A DNA stretch of 64,000 nt from Roseburia sp. 499 (GCF_001940225.2 NZ_CP135164.1:1488001-1552000); one strand, 5' to 3'; positions 16,351 to 24,003 are shown, counted from the stretch's first letter. Numbers and translations: made by a program. The notes: a model not told the origin generated them from the letters alone.

Positions 16351-16965
16351 TTAGAAAAGACGAAATACTCCAAATACCTTACCAAGAATACTACATTCTT
16401 GCACAATAATTGGTTCCATATTATCATTTTCCGGTTGCAGACGGTAATAACCATCTTCCTTATAAAATGTCTTTACAGTTGCAGAATCATCCACAAGAGC
16501 TACTACCATATCTCCATTCTGTGCGGTATTCTGACACTGTACCAGAATACTGTCACCGTCAAAGATACCTGCATTTATCATACTTTCTCCCTTAACCTTT
16601 AGCATAAATGTCTCTACATTTGGCATCATATCTGCCGGAATAGGAAAGTAAGATTCAATATTTTCCACTGCCAATAAAGGTTCACCGGCAGCTACCCGTC
16701 CCACCAGGGGAACATTCACAACTTCACGACGCACCAGATTGAAATTATCATCAATAATCTCAATGGCTCTTGGCTTAGTCGGGTCACGACGTATGTAACC
16801 ATTCTTCTCCAATGTCTCTAAATGAGAATGAACAGAAGAAGTAGACTTTAAATGAACTGCTTCACATATATCTCTTACTGCAGGCGGATATCCCTTATTC
16901 AAAATCTCGCTTTTAATATATTCCAAAATCTCCCGTTGTTTATCACTAATCTTACCGTATGACAT
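16351..16965 (-). CDS. lexA: SOS repressor LexA
   Basis: LexA represses DNA-damage genes and cleaves itself when RecA filaments form. In the 204-residue protein the winged helix spans residues 1-65, with STSSVHSHLETLEKNGYI as recognition region. The self-cleavage site is Ala93-Gly94 (RVAAGEPL), and the catalytic pair is Ser128 (KGESM) and Lys165 (SATVKTFYKE). AGGAGG lies 7 nt before ATG 16965; the ATG two codons upstream is too close to it. It is transcribed away from the LysM gene, with four LexA-type boxes between them. Confidence 0.97.
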   Translation of the reverse strand: MSYGKISDKQREILEYIKSEILNKGYPPAVRDICEAVHLKSTSSVHSHLETLEKNGYIRRDPTKPRAIEIIDDNFNLVRREVVNVPLVGRVAAGEPLLAVENIESYFPIPADMMPNVETFMLKVKGESMINAGIFDGDSILVQCQNTAQNGDMVVALVDDSATVKTFYKEDGYYRLQPENDNMEPIIVQECSILGKVFGVFRLF

Positions 16966-17034
16966 ATTCATACCTCCTAATACAATTCTGTTGTTCGAAA
17001 TCTGCGTATAAAATTACAAACATTCATTTTATTT

Positions 17035-17063
17035 ATCATAACATACCTACTTTCAAAATGCAA
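17035..17063 (-). promoter_or_regulatory. lexA promoter
   Basis: On the - strand, TTGCAT (17063-17058), 17 nt and TATGAT (17040-17035). The first SOS box lies just upstream of its -35. Confidence 0.65.
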
Positions 17064-17073
17064 ACACATATTC

Positions 17074-17087
17074 CGAAAATTTGTTCG
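17074..17087. promoter_or_regulatory. SOS (LexA) box 1
   Basis: CGAAAATTTGTTCG fits the Gram-positive CGAACnnnnGTTCG pattern with one change, in the left half-site. It lies about 10 bp upstream of the lexA -35. Confidence 0.75.
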
Positions 17088-17096
17088 GATTTTATA

Positions 17097-17125
17097 TTGA
17101 CAAACAAGTGTTCGTATGCTATTAT
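17097..17125 (+). promoter_or_regulatory. Promoter of the LysM gene
   Basis: TTGACA (17097-17102), 17 nt, TATTAT (17120-17125). SOS box 2 occupies the -35 edge and spacer, so LexA binding would block it. Confidence 0.75.
17101..17114. promoter_or_regulatory. SOS (LexA) box 2
   Basis: CAAACAAGTGTTCG; read on the other strand it is CGAAC-ACTT-GTTTG. It overlaps the LysM promoter. Confidence 0.8.
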
Positions 17126-17132
17126 TCAAACA

Positions 17133-17159
17133 TAAACAAATGTTCGTAACAGATGTTCG
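17133..17159. promoter_or_regulatory. SOS (LexA) boxes 3 and 4, adjoining
   Basis: TAAACAAATGTTCG (17133-17146) and GTAACAGATGTTCG (17146-17159) share one base and repeat every 13 bp. Both carry a perfect GTTCG half-site. They lie downstream of the LysM -10. Confidence 0.75.
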
Positions 17160-17202
17160 AATAGTCATATGGAAATAATCATTGATCAAGGGAGGAAGTA
17201 TT

Positions 17203-17556
17203 ATGAATTACAGAAAACAGGCAATTTCTTTTAGAAGAGAAGCAGAAGTACACCAAAATATTCTTTTAGCTCTAATTACTACTATTGTTGTTTTGTTATG
17301 TGTATTAATTGGAAGTAGCATTGCTGCCTCTGGACAAAGTAAGGCTGCACAAAATACCTCTTATAAATATTATACCAGCGTTGAAATCGAAAAAGGAGAT
17401 ACCATCTGGAATATTGCAGAAGAATATATGACACCCGAATATGGAAGTATACAAGAATATGTAGAGGAGATTAAATCCGTAAATAATCTTGGCGATGATG
17501 ATATCCATTCTGGACAGTATCTTATGATTCCGTATTTTTCCAGTGAACGTAAATAA
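17203..17556 (+). CDS. SOS-controlled LysM membrane protein, YneA-like division suppressor
   Basis: This is a 117-residue protein with a cytoplasmic N-terminus, one transmembrane segment near residues 20-45 (ILLALITTIVVLLCVLIG) and one extracytoplasmic LysM domain (VEIEKGDTIWNIAEEYM ... IHSGQYLMIPYF). The layout and its place opposite lexA match YneA of Bacillus, which delays division during the SOS response; the function is inferred from that. GGGAGGA supports ATG 17203. Three LexA boxes overlap or follow its promoter, so tight SOS control is expected. A terminator follows. Confidence 0.85.
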   Translation: MNYRKQAISFRREAEVHQNILLALITTIVVLLCVLIGSSIAASGQSKAAQNTSYKYYTSVEIEKGDTIWNIAEEYMTPEYGSIQEYVEEIKSVNNLGDDDIHSGQYLMIPYFSSERK

Positions 17557-17589
17557 TTATGCCTTTTATTCATTTTTTAATATAACTCT

Positions 17590-17625
17590 AGCCTACTGAT
17601 TTCTCTGGATTTTAGTAGGCTTTTT
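17590..17625 (+). terminator. Terminator after the LysM gene
   Basis: AGCCTACT (17590-17597) pairs with AGTAGGC (17614-17620), then five T. Confidence 0.85.
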
Positions 17626-17627
17626 GC

Positions 17628-17656
17628 TTGTCTTTTTTGGGATTTCATTCTATAAT
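17628..17656 (+). promoter_or_regulatory. plsC promoter
   Basis: TTGTCT (17628-17633), 17 nt, TATAAT (17651-17656). Confidence 0.65.
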
Positions 17657-17689
17657 AGTAAAGATGTATTTACAAGAGGAGAAAGAGAT

Positions 17690-18415
17690 ATGATTAAATT
17701 TTTATATGTTATTTTTATGAATCTATTCCGGGCTCCCTATATGATTCCTAAAATGCGTTATCAGGCAAATCATCCGGAAAAATATTCAGAGCAGAAACGT
17801 TATGCATTAGTTCGTCATGCTATTACACTTATGAAACGAACTGGTCATATACATACAAAAGCTTATGGTGAAGAAAATCTTCCAAAAGAAGGCGGCTATA
17901 TCATGTATCCCAATCATCAGGGAAAATACGATGCACTTGGTATCATGATTACTCATAATACTCCTTGTTCTTTTGTAATGGATAAGGTAAAATCCCATAT
18001 GATTTTGACAAGTGAAATCGTAGATTTAGTACAAGGAAAACGTTTGGATCGTAAAGATGTCCGCCAGGCACTTCCGGTTTTGAATGAAGTAGCAGAAGAA
18101 GTAAAAAATGGACGGCGATATATTATTTTTCCAGAAGGAGATTATGTCTATAACAATCGCAACCGTATTTCCACATTTAAAGCGGGTAGTTTCAAATGCG
18201 CACTAAAAGCAAAAGCTCCTATTGTACCAGTAGCACTTATTGATTCATACAAGGTATTCAACAGTTTTACCCTAGGAAAAGTAACTACGCAAGTGCACTA
18301 TTTGAAACCCTTACTATATGAAGAATATAAGAATTTAAAGACTATAGAAATTGCAAAAATCGTACAAGAGCGTATTGCAAAAGTAATAGAAGAGTATAGC
18401 CCCATTACATGCTAA
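17690..18415 (+). CDS. plsC: 1-acyl-sn-glycerol-3-phosphate acyltransferase (PlsC family)
   Basis: This enzyme acylates lysophosphatidate to phosphatidate at the membrane. The 241-residue protein has the NHQGKYDALG motif (H-x4-D catalytic pair) and a glycerol-phosphate binding segment IIFPEGDYVYNNRN. That second motif deviates from the usual FPEGTRS, so the exact acyl acceptor could differ. An AGAGGAGA site precedes ATG 17690. It converges on ttcA with only 4 nt between the stops and no terminator. Confidence 0.88.
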   Translation: MIKFLYVIFMNLFRAPYMIPKMRYQANHPEKYSEQKRYALVRHAITLMKRTGHIHTKAYGEENLPKEGGYIMYPNHQGKYDALGIMITHNTPCSFVMDKVKSHMILTSEIVDLVQGKRLDRKDVRQALPVLNEVAEEVKNGRRYIIFPEGDYVYNNRNRISTFKAGSFKCALKAKAPIVPVALIDSYKVFNSFTLGKVTTQVHYLKPLLYEEYKNLKTIEIAKIVQERIAKVIEEYSPITC

Positions 18416-18419
18416 AGAA

Positions 18420-19148
18420 TCATTGACCAGTTTTTAGGGGCCAATCCTCCATATTTCCATTTACAATAGCCGTGAACATTCTTTCTTTACAGCCTGGATG
18501 TTCACGGTTTAGTTTTTTTAGTATGTCTTTTATGTATTCTCGCTTAGTATATCCATCTGCAGGACATGGACTCTTGGCTACAGGAAGATTATATTTGTGG
18601 CTAAAGCCAATTACATCTGCTTCCCACACATACATCATGGGACGAATGACCGTTAACTCCGTACGATCTAAATATGTTTTAGGGGAAAAGGTATGAAAAC
18701 GACCTTCAAAAATCAAAGACATCATCATAGTCTCAATAATATCATCCTTATGGTGAGCATATGCAATTTTGTTAAAACCACATTCCTTTACTGCTTGATT
18801 CAAGGCACCTTTTCTCATTTTGGCACAGAGTGAACAAGGATTACTTTCTTTTCGTTCTTCAAAAACAATTTTTGCAACTTCAGTATGCACCACTTTATAT
18901 GGGATTTCTAACTCCTGACACAGCCTAGCAATTGCCTTTGTATCAAAGTTTTGAAATCCTAGGTCCACTGTAATTGCCATAAGTTCAAATTTTTTCGGAT
19001 AAAAACGTTGCAGTCCCTTCAAAGCATAAAGCATAGTGAGGGAATCTTTTCCACCGGAAACACCAACTACAATTTTATCTCCATCCTCAATCATTTGATA
19101 ATCATCAATAGCACGTCTTGTATAACTCATTAATTGTTGTAATTTCAT
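18420..19148 (-). CDS. ttcA: TtcA-type tRNA 2-thiocytidine synthase
   Basis: This is a PP-loop ATPase of the TtcA/TtuA group that thiolates tRNA, probably cytidine 32. The 242-residue protein has the PP-loop SGGKDS near residue 31, a PCSLC pair in the middle and a third Cys in KSPCPADGYTKRE. Those three are the iron-sulfur ligands in TtcA. The YAHHKDDIIETMMM segment is also typical. AGGAGAG precedes the ATG, and a 23-bp palindrome lies just upstream of that site. Its stop almost touches the stop of plsC. Confidence 0.9.
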   Translation of the reverse strand: MKLQQLMSYTRRAIDDYQMIEDGDKIVVGVSGGKDSLTMLYALKGLQRFYPKKFELMAITVDLGFQNFDTKAIARLCQELEIPYKVVHTEVAKIVFEERKESNPCSLCAKMRKGALNQAVKECGFNKIAYAHHKDDIIETMMMSLIFEGRFHTFSPKTYLDRTELTVIRPMMYVWEADVIGFSHKYNLPVAKSPCPADGYTKREYIKDILKKLNREHPGCKERMFTAIVNGNMEDWPLKTGQ

Positions 19149-19165
19149 AAATTTCTCTCCTTTGG

Positions 19166-19188
19166 TTTACATAAATACTTTATGTAAA
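19166..19188. promoter_or_regulatory. Perfect palindrome ahead of ttcA
   Basis: TTTACATAAA-TAC-TTTATGTAAA: 10-bp arms with a 3-bp centre, directly upstream of the ttcA ribosome site. The sequence GGTTTACATAA recurs at the same place ahead of mutL (50375-50385). It could be an operator or an mRNA hairpin. Confidence 0.5.
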
Positions 19189-19240
19189 TATGTTTCTTAA
19201 AAGAGTCATTTTCTAAAGTATTTATTATAGTATAAGTTTG

Positions 19241-19249
19241 TGATATAAT
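19241..19249 (+). promoter_or_regulatory. Extended -10 promoter of dtd
   Basis: TGa-TATAAT (19241-19249) forms an extended -10; the -35 region (TTTATT, 19221-19226) is weak. Confidence 0.55.
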
Positions 19250-19280
19250 CAATCATTATGACAGAAAAGGAGATTTAATC

Positions 19281-19730
19281 ATGAAATTTGTTGTACAACG
19301 AGTCACCGAAGCTTCTGTAGCAGTAAACCAGGAAGTAATTGGTTCAATTCATCATGGATTTTTGGTATTAATTGGAATATGTGAAGGTGATACAAAGGAA
19401 ATTGCAGATAAATTAGTAAAAAAACTCATTGGTTTGCGGATTTTCGAAGATGAAAACGGTAAAACCAACCTTGCTTTAAAGGATGTAAACGGTGAATTAT
19501 TGCTAGTTTCCCAATTTACCCTGTATGCAGATTGTAAAAAGGGAAATCGTCCATCCTTTATTAAAGCCGGTAATCCGGAGCTTGCCAATCAGTTATATGA
19601 ATATATCATTGAACTATGTAAAACAGAGATTCCTGTAGTAGAAACAGGAGAATTTGGTGCAGACATGAAAGTTTCCTTATTAAATGACGGGCCATTTACT
19701 ATAATTCTGGATTCAGTAGAAATCTGTTAA
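19281..19730 (+). CDS. dtd: D-aminoacyl-tRNA deacylase Dtd
   Basis: Dtd removes D-amino acids wrongly attached to tRNA. The length of 149 residues is normal. Both signatures are present: [17 protein letters not shown] in the middle and [11 protein letters not shown], with the cross-subunit Gly-Pro, at the C-terminus. GAAAAGGAGA lies upstream of the ATG. In Bacillus dtd follows relA; here it stands alone behind its own promoter. A hairpin follows it. Confidence 0.97.
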   Translation: MKFVVQRVTEASVAVNQEVIGSIHHGFLVLIGICEGDTKEIADKLVKKLIGLRIFEDENGKTNLALKDVNGELLLVSQFTLYADCKKGNRPSFIKAGNPELANQLYEYIIELCKTEIPVVETGEFGADMKVSLLNDGPFTIILDSVEIC

Positions 19731-19766
19731 ATACAAGAAGATAGACTTGTCTGAATAAAATTCACT

Positions 19767-19804
19767 CCATCAGTTCGTAAAATCAACATTTCGCGAACTG
19801 ATGG
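19767..19804. other. Hairpin between dtd and the converging membrane locus
   Basis: CCATCAGTTCG (19767-19777) and CGAACTGATGG (19794-19804) form an 11-bp perfect stem with a 16-nt loop. Neither side has a T-run, so it is not a standard intrinsic terminator. Confidence 0.6.
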
Positions 19805-19858
19805 TTGGCTATGAAATAACATAATCACTCTCAACTTTTACTGTCCGCTCATGAAAAA

Positions 19859-20551
19859 TCATGTATTGATATTTTCATTCAGTTCCTTCTTGAATCTCAT
19901 TTCTTCCTTTTCTTCATACACTGCAAATTCGTCCGACAAGAATCGTTTCATACTAATTAAAGTACTTTCTATCATCTCTTTCTTCTTCTTTGTCCGTCCA
20001 ATTTGAGGAAGACATAGAAAATAATTCAAATAGCAAGTAATTTCATAAGGTTCGATTGAGAGTTTTACTCTAATCTTCATGGTAGAATAATTGGTAATTA
20101 GATGGAGCGAAATATCTTGAAGTATTATCATTTCAGTATATAACCTATATATGAAAGAACTGATTTCTTCGGCTCGCCTGGAAGTAATCAATGCAATTTG
20201 CTCATACCCCATAAAGACAACCCAAGGAATGATGATATAATTGATACTGGTCCATTCGTTTCCTTTCAGCGATATATATAAGCCTCCGACTCCTGTTAAC
20301 ATTGTCATTGCATTGATAAAGTATAATCGCAAAAACCTTACTTCACTTATATATGAATATTTATCTTGAAAGTTGCCTGTTACAAAAAAAATCACAACTA
20401 TTACATTTCTTAAAAACCATATTGCCAAATAAATTACTGAAATGAAAATTATACATTTGATAAATCCATATGACATTACAAAAGGTAAAACCTCAAGATA
20501 TATCAAAAAACCAATCATATACGTTGACCATATCCAATAGAAGTGCAACAA
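19859..20551 (-). CDS. Unknown membrane protein with C-terminal cytoplasmic domain
   Basis: This protein of up to 230 residues has three or four hydrophobic segments in its first half (IGFLIYLEVLPFVMSYGFI, IIFISVIYLAIWFL, a central INYIIIPWVVFMGY). A charged C-terminal half follows, with KKKKEMIESTLISMKRF and EEKEEMRFKKEL, likely helical. I recognise no family. The start is uncertain: TTG 20551 has only a distant AGGA, and an in-frame ATG exists 11 codons in. It lies directly behind the frameshifted membrane gene in the same direction, and the two probably form one unit. The DNA is more AT-rich than the flanking genes. Confidence 0.6.
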   Translation of the reverse strand: MLHFYWIWSTYMIGFLIYLEVLPFVMSYGFIKCIIFISVIYLAIWFLRNVIVVIFFVTGNFQDKYSYISEVRFLRLYFINAMTMLTGVGGLYISLKGNEWTSINYIIIPWVVFMGYEQIALITSRRAEEISSFIYRLYTEMIILQDISLHLITNYSTMKIRVKLSIEPYEITCYLNYFLCLPQIGRTKKKKEMIESTLISMKRFLSDEFAVYEEKEEMRFKKELNENINT

Positions 20552-20574
20552 TATTTTTAGTCGCGTTTTCTATC

Positions 20575-20915
20575 CTAAATAAGTGGAATAAAAATAATTA
20601 AAAAACAGACTATAGAGACCATCAATAGCCCGTGTTTAAAATTTCTATAATTATCGGTAACTGATTTCTTTACATATAAGCACATGGCTAACAATAAAAA
20701 TAAAATGGCGAAAAAAAGACGTCAATATAAATAGCTTCTATCATTGCTTCTACCTTTAAATCATTGTAAAACAATGCATATGTAAAATATAATACTCCTA
20801 ACGCAAATGCTAACATTAAAAACGGGCTTGCTTTCATGTAAATCTTGTCATTCGTTCCATACATGTTTTTTGCGCTACTACTAATTTCGACTAGGAATTG
20901 CTTGATTTTTCTCAT
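20575..20915 (-). pseudogene. Small membrane protein gene interrupted by a frameshift in an A7 tract
   Basis: From ATG 20915 (ribosome site AGAGGTGA upstream) the frame gives 75 residues and stops shortly after the run of seven A at 20711-20717 (T on the coding strand). With one extra base in that run, the frame continues for about 38 further residues (LLLAMCLYVKKSVTDNYRN and a hydrophobic helix) to TAG 20577-20575. The rebuilt product of about 113 residues has three hydrophobic segments, and its end abuts the next gene. This may be a decayed gene, a slippery phase-variable tract, ribosomal slippage or a sequencing error. I see no known family. Confidence 0.6.
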
Positions 20916-21080
20916 TTTACTGTCACCTCTTGCTACTGTTTGTCTTCTATAATATATTATGGTTCACTAATTTCATCGCTTTTTATCCTTCTATCCATAC
21001 CATGGATGGGTGTCATCATATCCTTCAAGTATAATGAAAATGACACTTCTGGACATTTTATGCTATTTATGTTACTATTT

Positions 21081-21122
21081 TTCCGTTGTCACCAAACCCA
21101 CTCCGGCAACGGAAAGGGGGTG
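21081..21122 (+). promoter_or_regulatory. 5' hairpin at the ribosome site of the small peptide gene
   Basis: TTCCGTTG (21081-21088) pairs with CAACGGAA (21107-21114), which ends right before the GGGGG of the ribosome site. The loop's CACTCC (21099-21104) can alternatively pair with GGGGTG (21117-21122) and mask that site. Confidence 0.5.
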
Positions 21123-21127
21123 TGTGT

Positions 21128-21223
21128 ATGGATATACTGATTTCGTTTTTGGTTGCTGTCATGGGTGGTGTAGCCTGCCACTACATCATCAAATGGTTAG
21201 ATGGCGATGACAATGACAACTAG
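21128..21223 (+). CDS. 31-residue hydrophobic peptide, toxin-like
   Basis: The frame runs from ATG 21128 to TAG 21221-21223. It has one transmembrane helix (ISFLVAVMGGVACHYIIKW) and a charged tail WLDGDDNDN. A very strong AAAGGGGGTG site precedes it and a perfect terminator follows 7 nt after the stop, so it is a dedicated small gene. Size, topology and tail resemble the short hydrophobic peptides of type I toxin-antitoxin systems and similar unnamed Lachnospiraceae peptides. No antisense RNA gene can be proven from sequence alone. Confidence 0.65.
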   Translation: MDILISFLVAVMGGVACHYIIKWLDGDDNDN

Positions 21224-21230
21224 CCTAAAG

Positions 21231-21260
21231 AAAACCCCGGAACTGCCATTCCGGGGTTTT
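21231..21260. terminator. Strong bidirectional terminator after the small peptide
   Basis: AAAACCCCGGAA (21231-21242) and TTCCGGGGTTTT (21249-21260): a 12-bp perfect stem with a 6-nt loop. Confidence 0.92.
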
Positions 21261-21421
21261 CGCTTTGTGCCTGTATGGACACTGATTTCGTTTGCCTATG
21301 CACATTATAACATATGCATCTGCCAAATTCAAGTATTCTACTTTATAGGGGAATTTATTCTTTTTTCCGCTAAACTTAATTTTCCTTTTTTCTCTTGACG
21401 TCCTCAATATTATACCAAAAC

Positions 21422-21437
21422 TTGTATTACAATACAA
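21422..21437. promoter_or_regulatory. Palindrome in the gap upstream of the recombinase gene
   Basis: TTGTATT-AC-AATACAA, two perfect 7-bp arms. It lies in the 303-bp gene-free stretch 21224-21526, which otherwise holds the terminator above and AT-rich DNA. It may be a repressor operator or a recombinase site. Confidence 0.4.
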
Positions 21438-21526
21438 ACAGAATAAAAAAACATATCCAAATATCTTTTCCTGTGATAAAATCTAATTATATCGCAATAA
21501 CGGAACTAACAAAAGGAGTCTTTTTC

Positions 21527-22591
21527 ATGGAATATACAGAAAAAATCAATCTGGAAAACAAAAGAAAATTACAGGAATTGCTAAAGGAATTACCTAAATT
21601 CTGCAGCGACTTTTTTCGATATCTGGACACACGCAATACTTCCTCCAGAACTAGACTGTCTTACGGCTATGACATCCGAATTTTCTTTGAATTTATTCAG
21701 GAAAATAATCCGGTATATAAAAAAATGTCTATGCACGATATTCCTATCAGCGTGTTAGATGAAATGACCCCGGTAGATATTGAAGAATATCTTTCCTATC
21801 TTTCTTATTATGAGAAAAAAGACGGACAGGCAGTAACGAATGGAGAAAAAGGAAAATCACGGAAACTCTCTGCTATCCGTACTATGTACAATTACTATTT
21901 TAAAAAGGAATTCATTAAAACAAATGCTCCATCTATGATAGAAACACCAAAAAAGCACAAAGAAAATATTATTCGTTTGGACAAGGATGAAGTATCCGAA
22001 TTGATTACAACCGTCCAAAATGGTGAAAATTTAACCGCAAGACAGCTTGCTGCCCATCAAAAGACAAAATATCGTGATATTGCTATCCTCACTCTTCTAC
22101 TTGGCACCGGAATTCGTGTATCCGAATGTGTGGGACTGGATGTTGCTGATGTAAGTTTTAAAAATAATTGTATGCGGGTTGTTCGTAAAGGTGGAAATGA
22201 ATCTACGATTTACTTTGGTGACGAGGTGTCTGACGCTCTTTTAGATTATCTGGAACTAGAACGAGAAGGTCTGGCTCAGAAAGCTCTTCCGGAGCATGAA
22301 AACGCTCTGTTTTTATCGTTAAAATACAGCCGTCTGACCACGCGTGCCGTAGAAAAGCTGGTAAAAAAATATACAGGAGCCGCTAATATTAACAAAAAAA
22401 TTACTCCTCATAAGTTGAGGAGCACTTATGGTACCAATCTCTATAAAGAAACCGGTGATATTTATTTGGTAGCAGATGCCCTGGGCCACAAAAGTGTAGA
22501 AACCACCCGCCAGCACTACGCCGCCATTGATGACGACAGACGCAGGCTGGCAGGTAAGTTTTCAGGAAGCATCTTTCATGAGGATGAATAA
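21527..22591 (+). CDS. Tyrosine recombinase, XerS/XerC-D-like
   Basis: This is a 354-residue site-specific recombinase with an N-terminal SAM-like core-binding domain (residues 20-140) and a C-terminal catalytic domain. All catalytic residues are present: Arg197 (GTGIRVSE), Lys221 (VRKGGN), His295 and Arg298 (HKLR), His321 (GHKS) and the nucleophile Tyr331 (RQHYAAI). AAAAGGAG precedes ATG 21527. The length equals XerS, the single Xer of streptococci, and there are no phage or transposon genes nearby, so chromosome dimer resolution is likely. It is near the point where gene direction switches in this window. Its stop is 2 nt from the converging gntP stop. Confidence 0.85.
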   Translation: MEYTEKINLENKRKLQELLKELPKFCSDFFRYLDTRNTSSRTRLSYGYDIRIFFEFIQENNPVYKKMSMHDIPISVLDEMTPVDIEEYLSYLSYYEKKDGQAVTNGEKGKSRKLSAIRTMYNYYFKKEFIKTNAPSMIETPKKHKENIIRLDKDEVSELITTVQNGENLTARQLAAHQKTKYRDIAILTLLLGTGIRVSECVGLDVADVSFKNNCMRVVRKGGNESTIYFGDEVSDALLDYLELEREGLAQKALPEHENALFLSLKYSRLTTRAVEKLVKKYTGAANINKKITPHKLRSTYGTNLYKETGDIYLVADALGHKSVETTRQHYAAIDDDRRRLAGKFSGSIFHEDE

Positions 22592-22593
22592 CC

Positions 22594-23961
22594 CTACATG
22601 AAAATGTTTAAAATCAATATTTCTACCAATCCTACTGCCCATGCTATGGTTGTAGTAACAGACCATACTCTGATTTGTTCCTTCGTTTCTGTAATACCAC
22701 TTAGACGATTTACTACCCAGTAAAAACTGTCATTAAAGTAAGAGAAGAACAATGATCCAATACATGCTGCAAATGCGCCCAATAACATGTTTCCGCCGGC
22801 TGCAGATACGATTGGTGCTGTAATTCCTGCTGCTGTAATCATTGCAACTGTACCTGATCCCTGAACAAATCGTACCAAAGTTGCGATAATAAACGGAAGT
22901 AGAATAACCGGTATACTGGTTGCTGCAATTCCTTCTGCAATATAGTTTCCAACGCCTGCTGTCTTAATTACCTGTCCTAATGCTCCACCGCCGCCGGTTA
23001 CCAGAATAATAATACCTGCACTCTTAATACTATCTTCTAATTGTTTTATAACTTCAGCACGTTTCATATTTCCGGTCAAAACATAAATTGCAAGAATCAA
23101 TCCAAGTCCAACTGCCACAATTGGTTTTCCAAGGAAAATCAAAATTTGAAATAATCCATCCGTTTTTCCTAATGCACTTAGTATGGTATTTGATAAAATC
23201 AAAAGAATAGGTAATAACAATGGTGCAAAAGATGCAAAGGTAGATGGCAGTTTTTTATCTGTGTCATTCAATGAATCGTAAACCGGCTCCTGATATGGAG
23301 GGCGTTCCCAACTTTGTCCATCTTCACTTGGCAACTGATAAATTCGCTTGCCAAGCCATTTGCCATATAGCATAGTTGCAATTGCCATCGGAAGTGCAAC
23401 CACGATACCTAATAACAGAAATTGTCCTACATCTACACCAAAGGTTCCTGCTACACCAAGCGGTCCCGGTGTTGGCGGAATCAAGCTGTGAGTGATTACC
23501 AATCCGGCTGCCAAAGCGATACCAAGACTTACCATTGACTTCTTAGTTTTCTTAGAAATTGCTTTTGCTAATGGCGAAAGAATTACAAATCCTGAATCAC
23601 AGAAAATCGGTATGGATACTAAGAATCCCGTCAGTGACATAGCTGCTTCTTCTTTTCCTTTTCCAAATAGTTTTAAAAAGGTACGAGCCATCCGCTCTGC
23701 TGCTCCTGATATCTCGAAAACTTGTCCGAGCATAACACCAAAGCCAATGATGATACCTATGCTTCCAAGCGTACCGCCAAATCCATCTGTAATCGCAGTA
23801 ACTACATCATTTGCCGGCATTCCGCCAATTAACCCAATAATACAAGAAGCAATAATCAAAGCAATAAATACATGAATTTTTGTTTTTAAAATAAGTAAAA
23901 TCAATACAATTAGGCCTATAAACAACCCTATTAACATTTGTGTTCCAGAAATACCTTCCAT
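22594..23961 (-). CDS. GntP family gluconate/sugar-acid permease
   Basis: This is an integral membrane symporter of about 455 residues with 12 or more hydrophobic segments. It carries the GntP family features IPIFCDSGFVILSPLAKA and SLIPPTPGPLGVAGTFG, and FVQGSGTVAMITAAG in the second half. GGAGGG lies 7 nt before ATG 23961; an ATG five codons upstream has no site. It is the last gene of the operon with a PdxA-type dehydrogenase, a DUF1537 kinase and a DeoR regulator. Its likely cargo is therefore a four-carbon sugar acid such as threonate, not gluconate. Confidence 0.93.
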   Translation of the reverse strand: MEGISGTQMLIGLFIGLIVLILLILKTKIHVFIALIIASCIIGLIGGMPANDVVTAITDGFGGTLGSIGIIIGFGVMLGQVFEISGAAERMARTFLKLFGKGKEEAAMSLTGFLVSIPIFCDSGFVILSPLAKAISKKTKKSMVSLGIALAAGLVITHSLIPPTPGPLGVAGTFGVDVGQFLLLGIVVALPMAIATMLYGKWLGKRIYQLPSEDGQSWERPPYQEPVYDSLNDTDKKLPSTFASFAPLLLPILLILSNTILSALGKTDGLFQILIFLGKPIVAVGLGLILAIYVLTGNMKRAEVIKQLEDSIKSAGIIILVTGGGGALGQVIKTAGVGNYIAEGIAATSIPVILLPFIIATLVRFVQGSGTVAMITAAGITAPIVSAAGGNMLLGAFAACIGSLFFSYFNDSFYWVVNRLSGITETKEQIRVWSVTTTIAWAVGLVEILILNIFM

Positions 23962-24003
23962 ACGCTTTCCCTCCAATACTCTTCTTTTTGTCCGGTGTTA
24001 TTA

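Noticed and set aside
20940..20968. dif-like site (CTTCTATAATATATTATGG)
   Set aside because: It resembles the Firmicutes dif core, but the centre is two bases short and the right arm diverges. In AT-rich intergenic DNA this is easily chance or a promoter -10.
21224..21526. Additional gene in the 303-bp gap before the recombinase
   Set aside because: Open frames here have no ribosome site and read through the terminator; only the terminator and one palindrome are supported.
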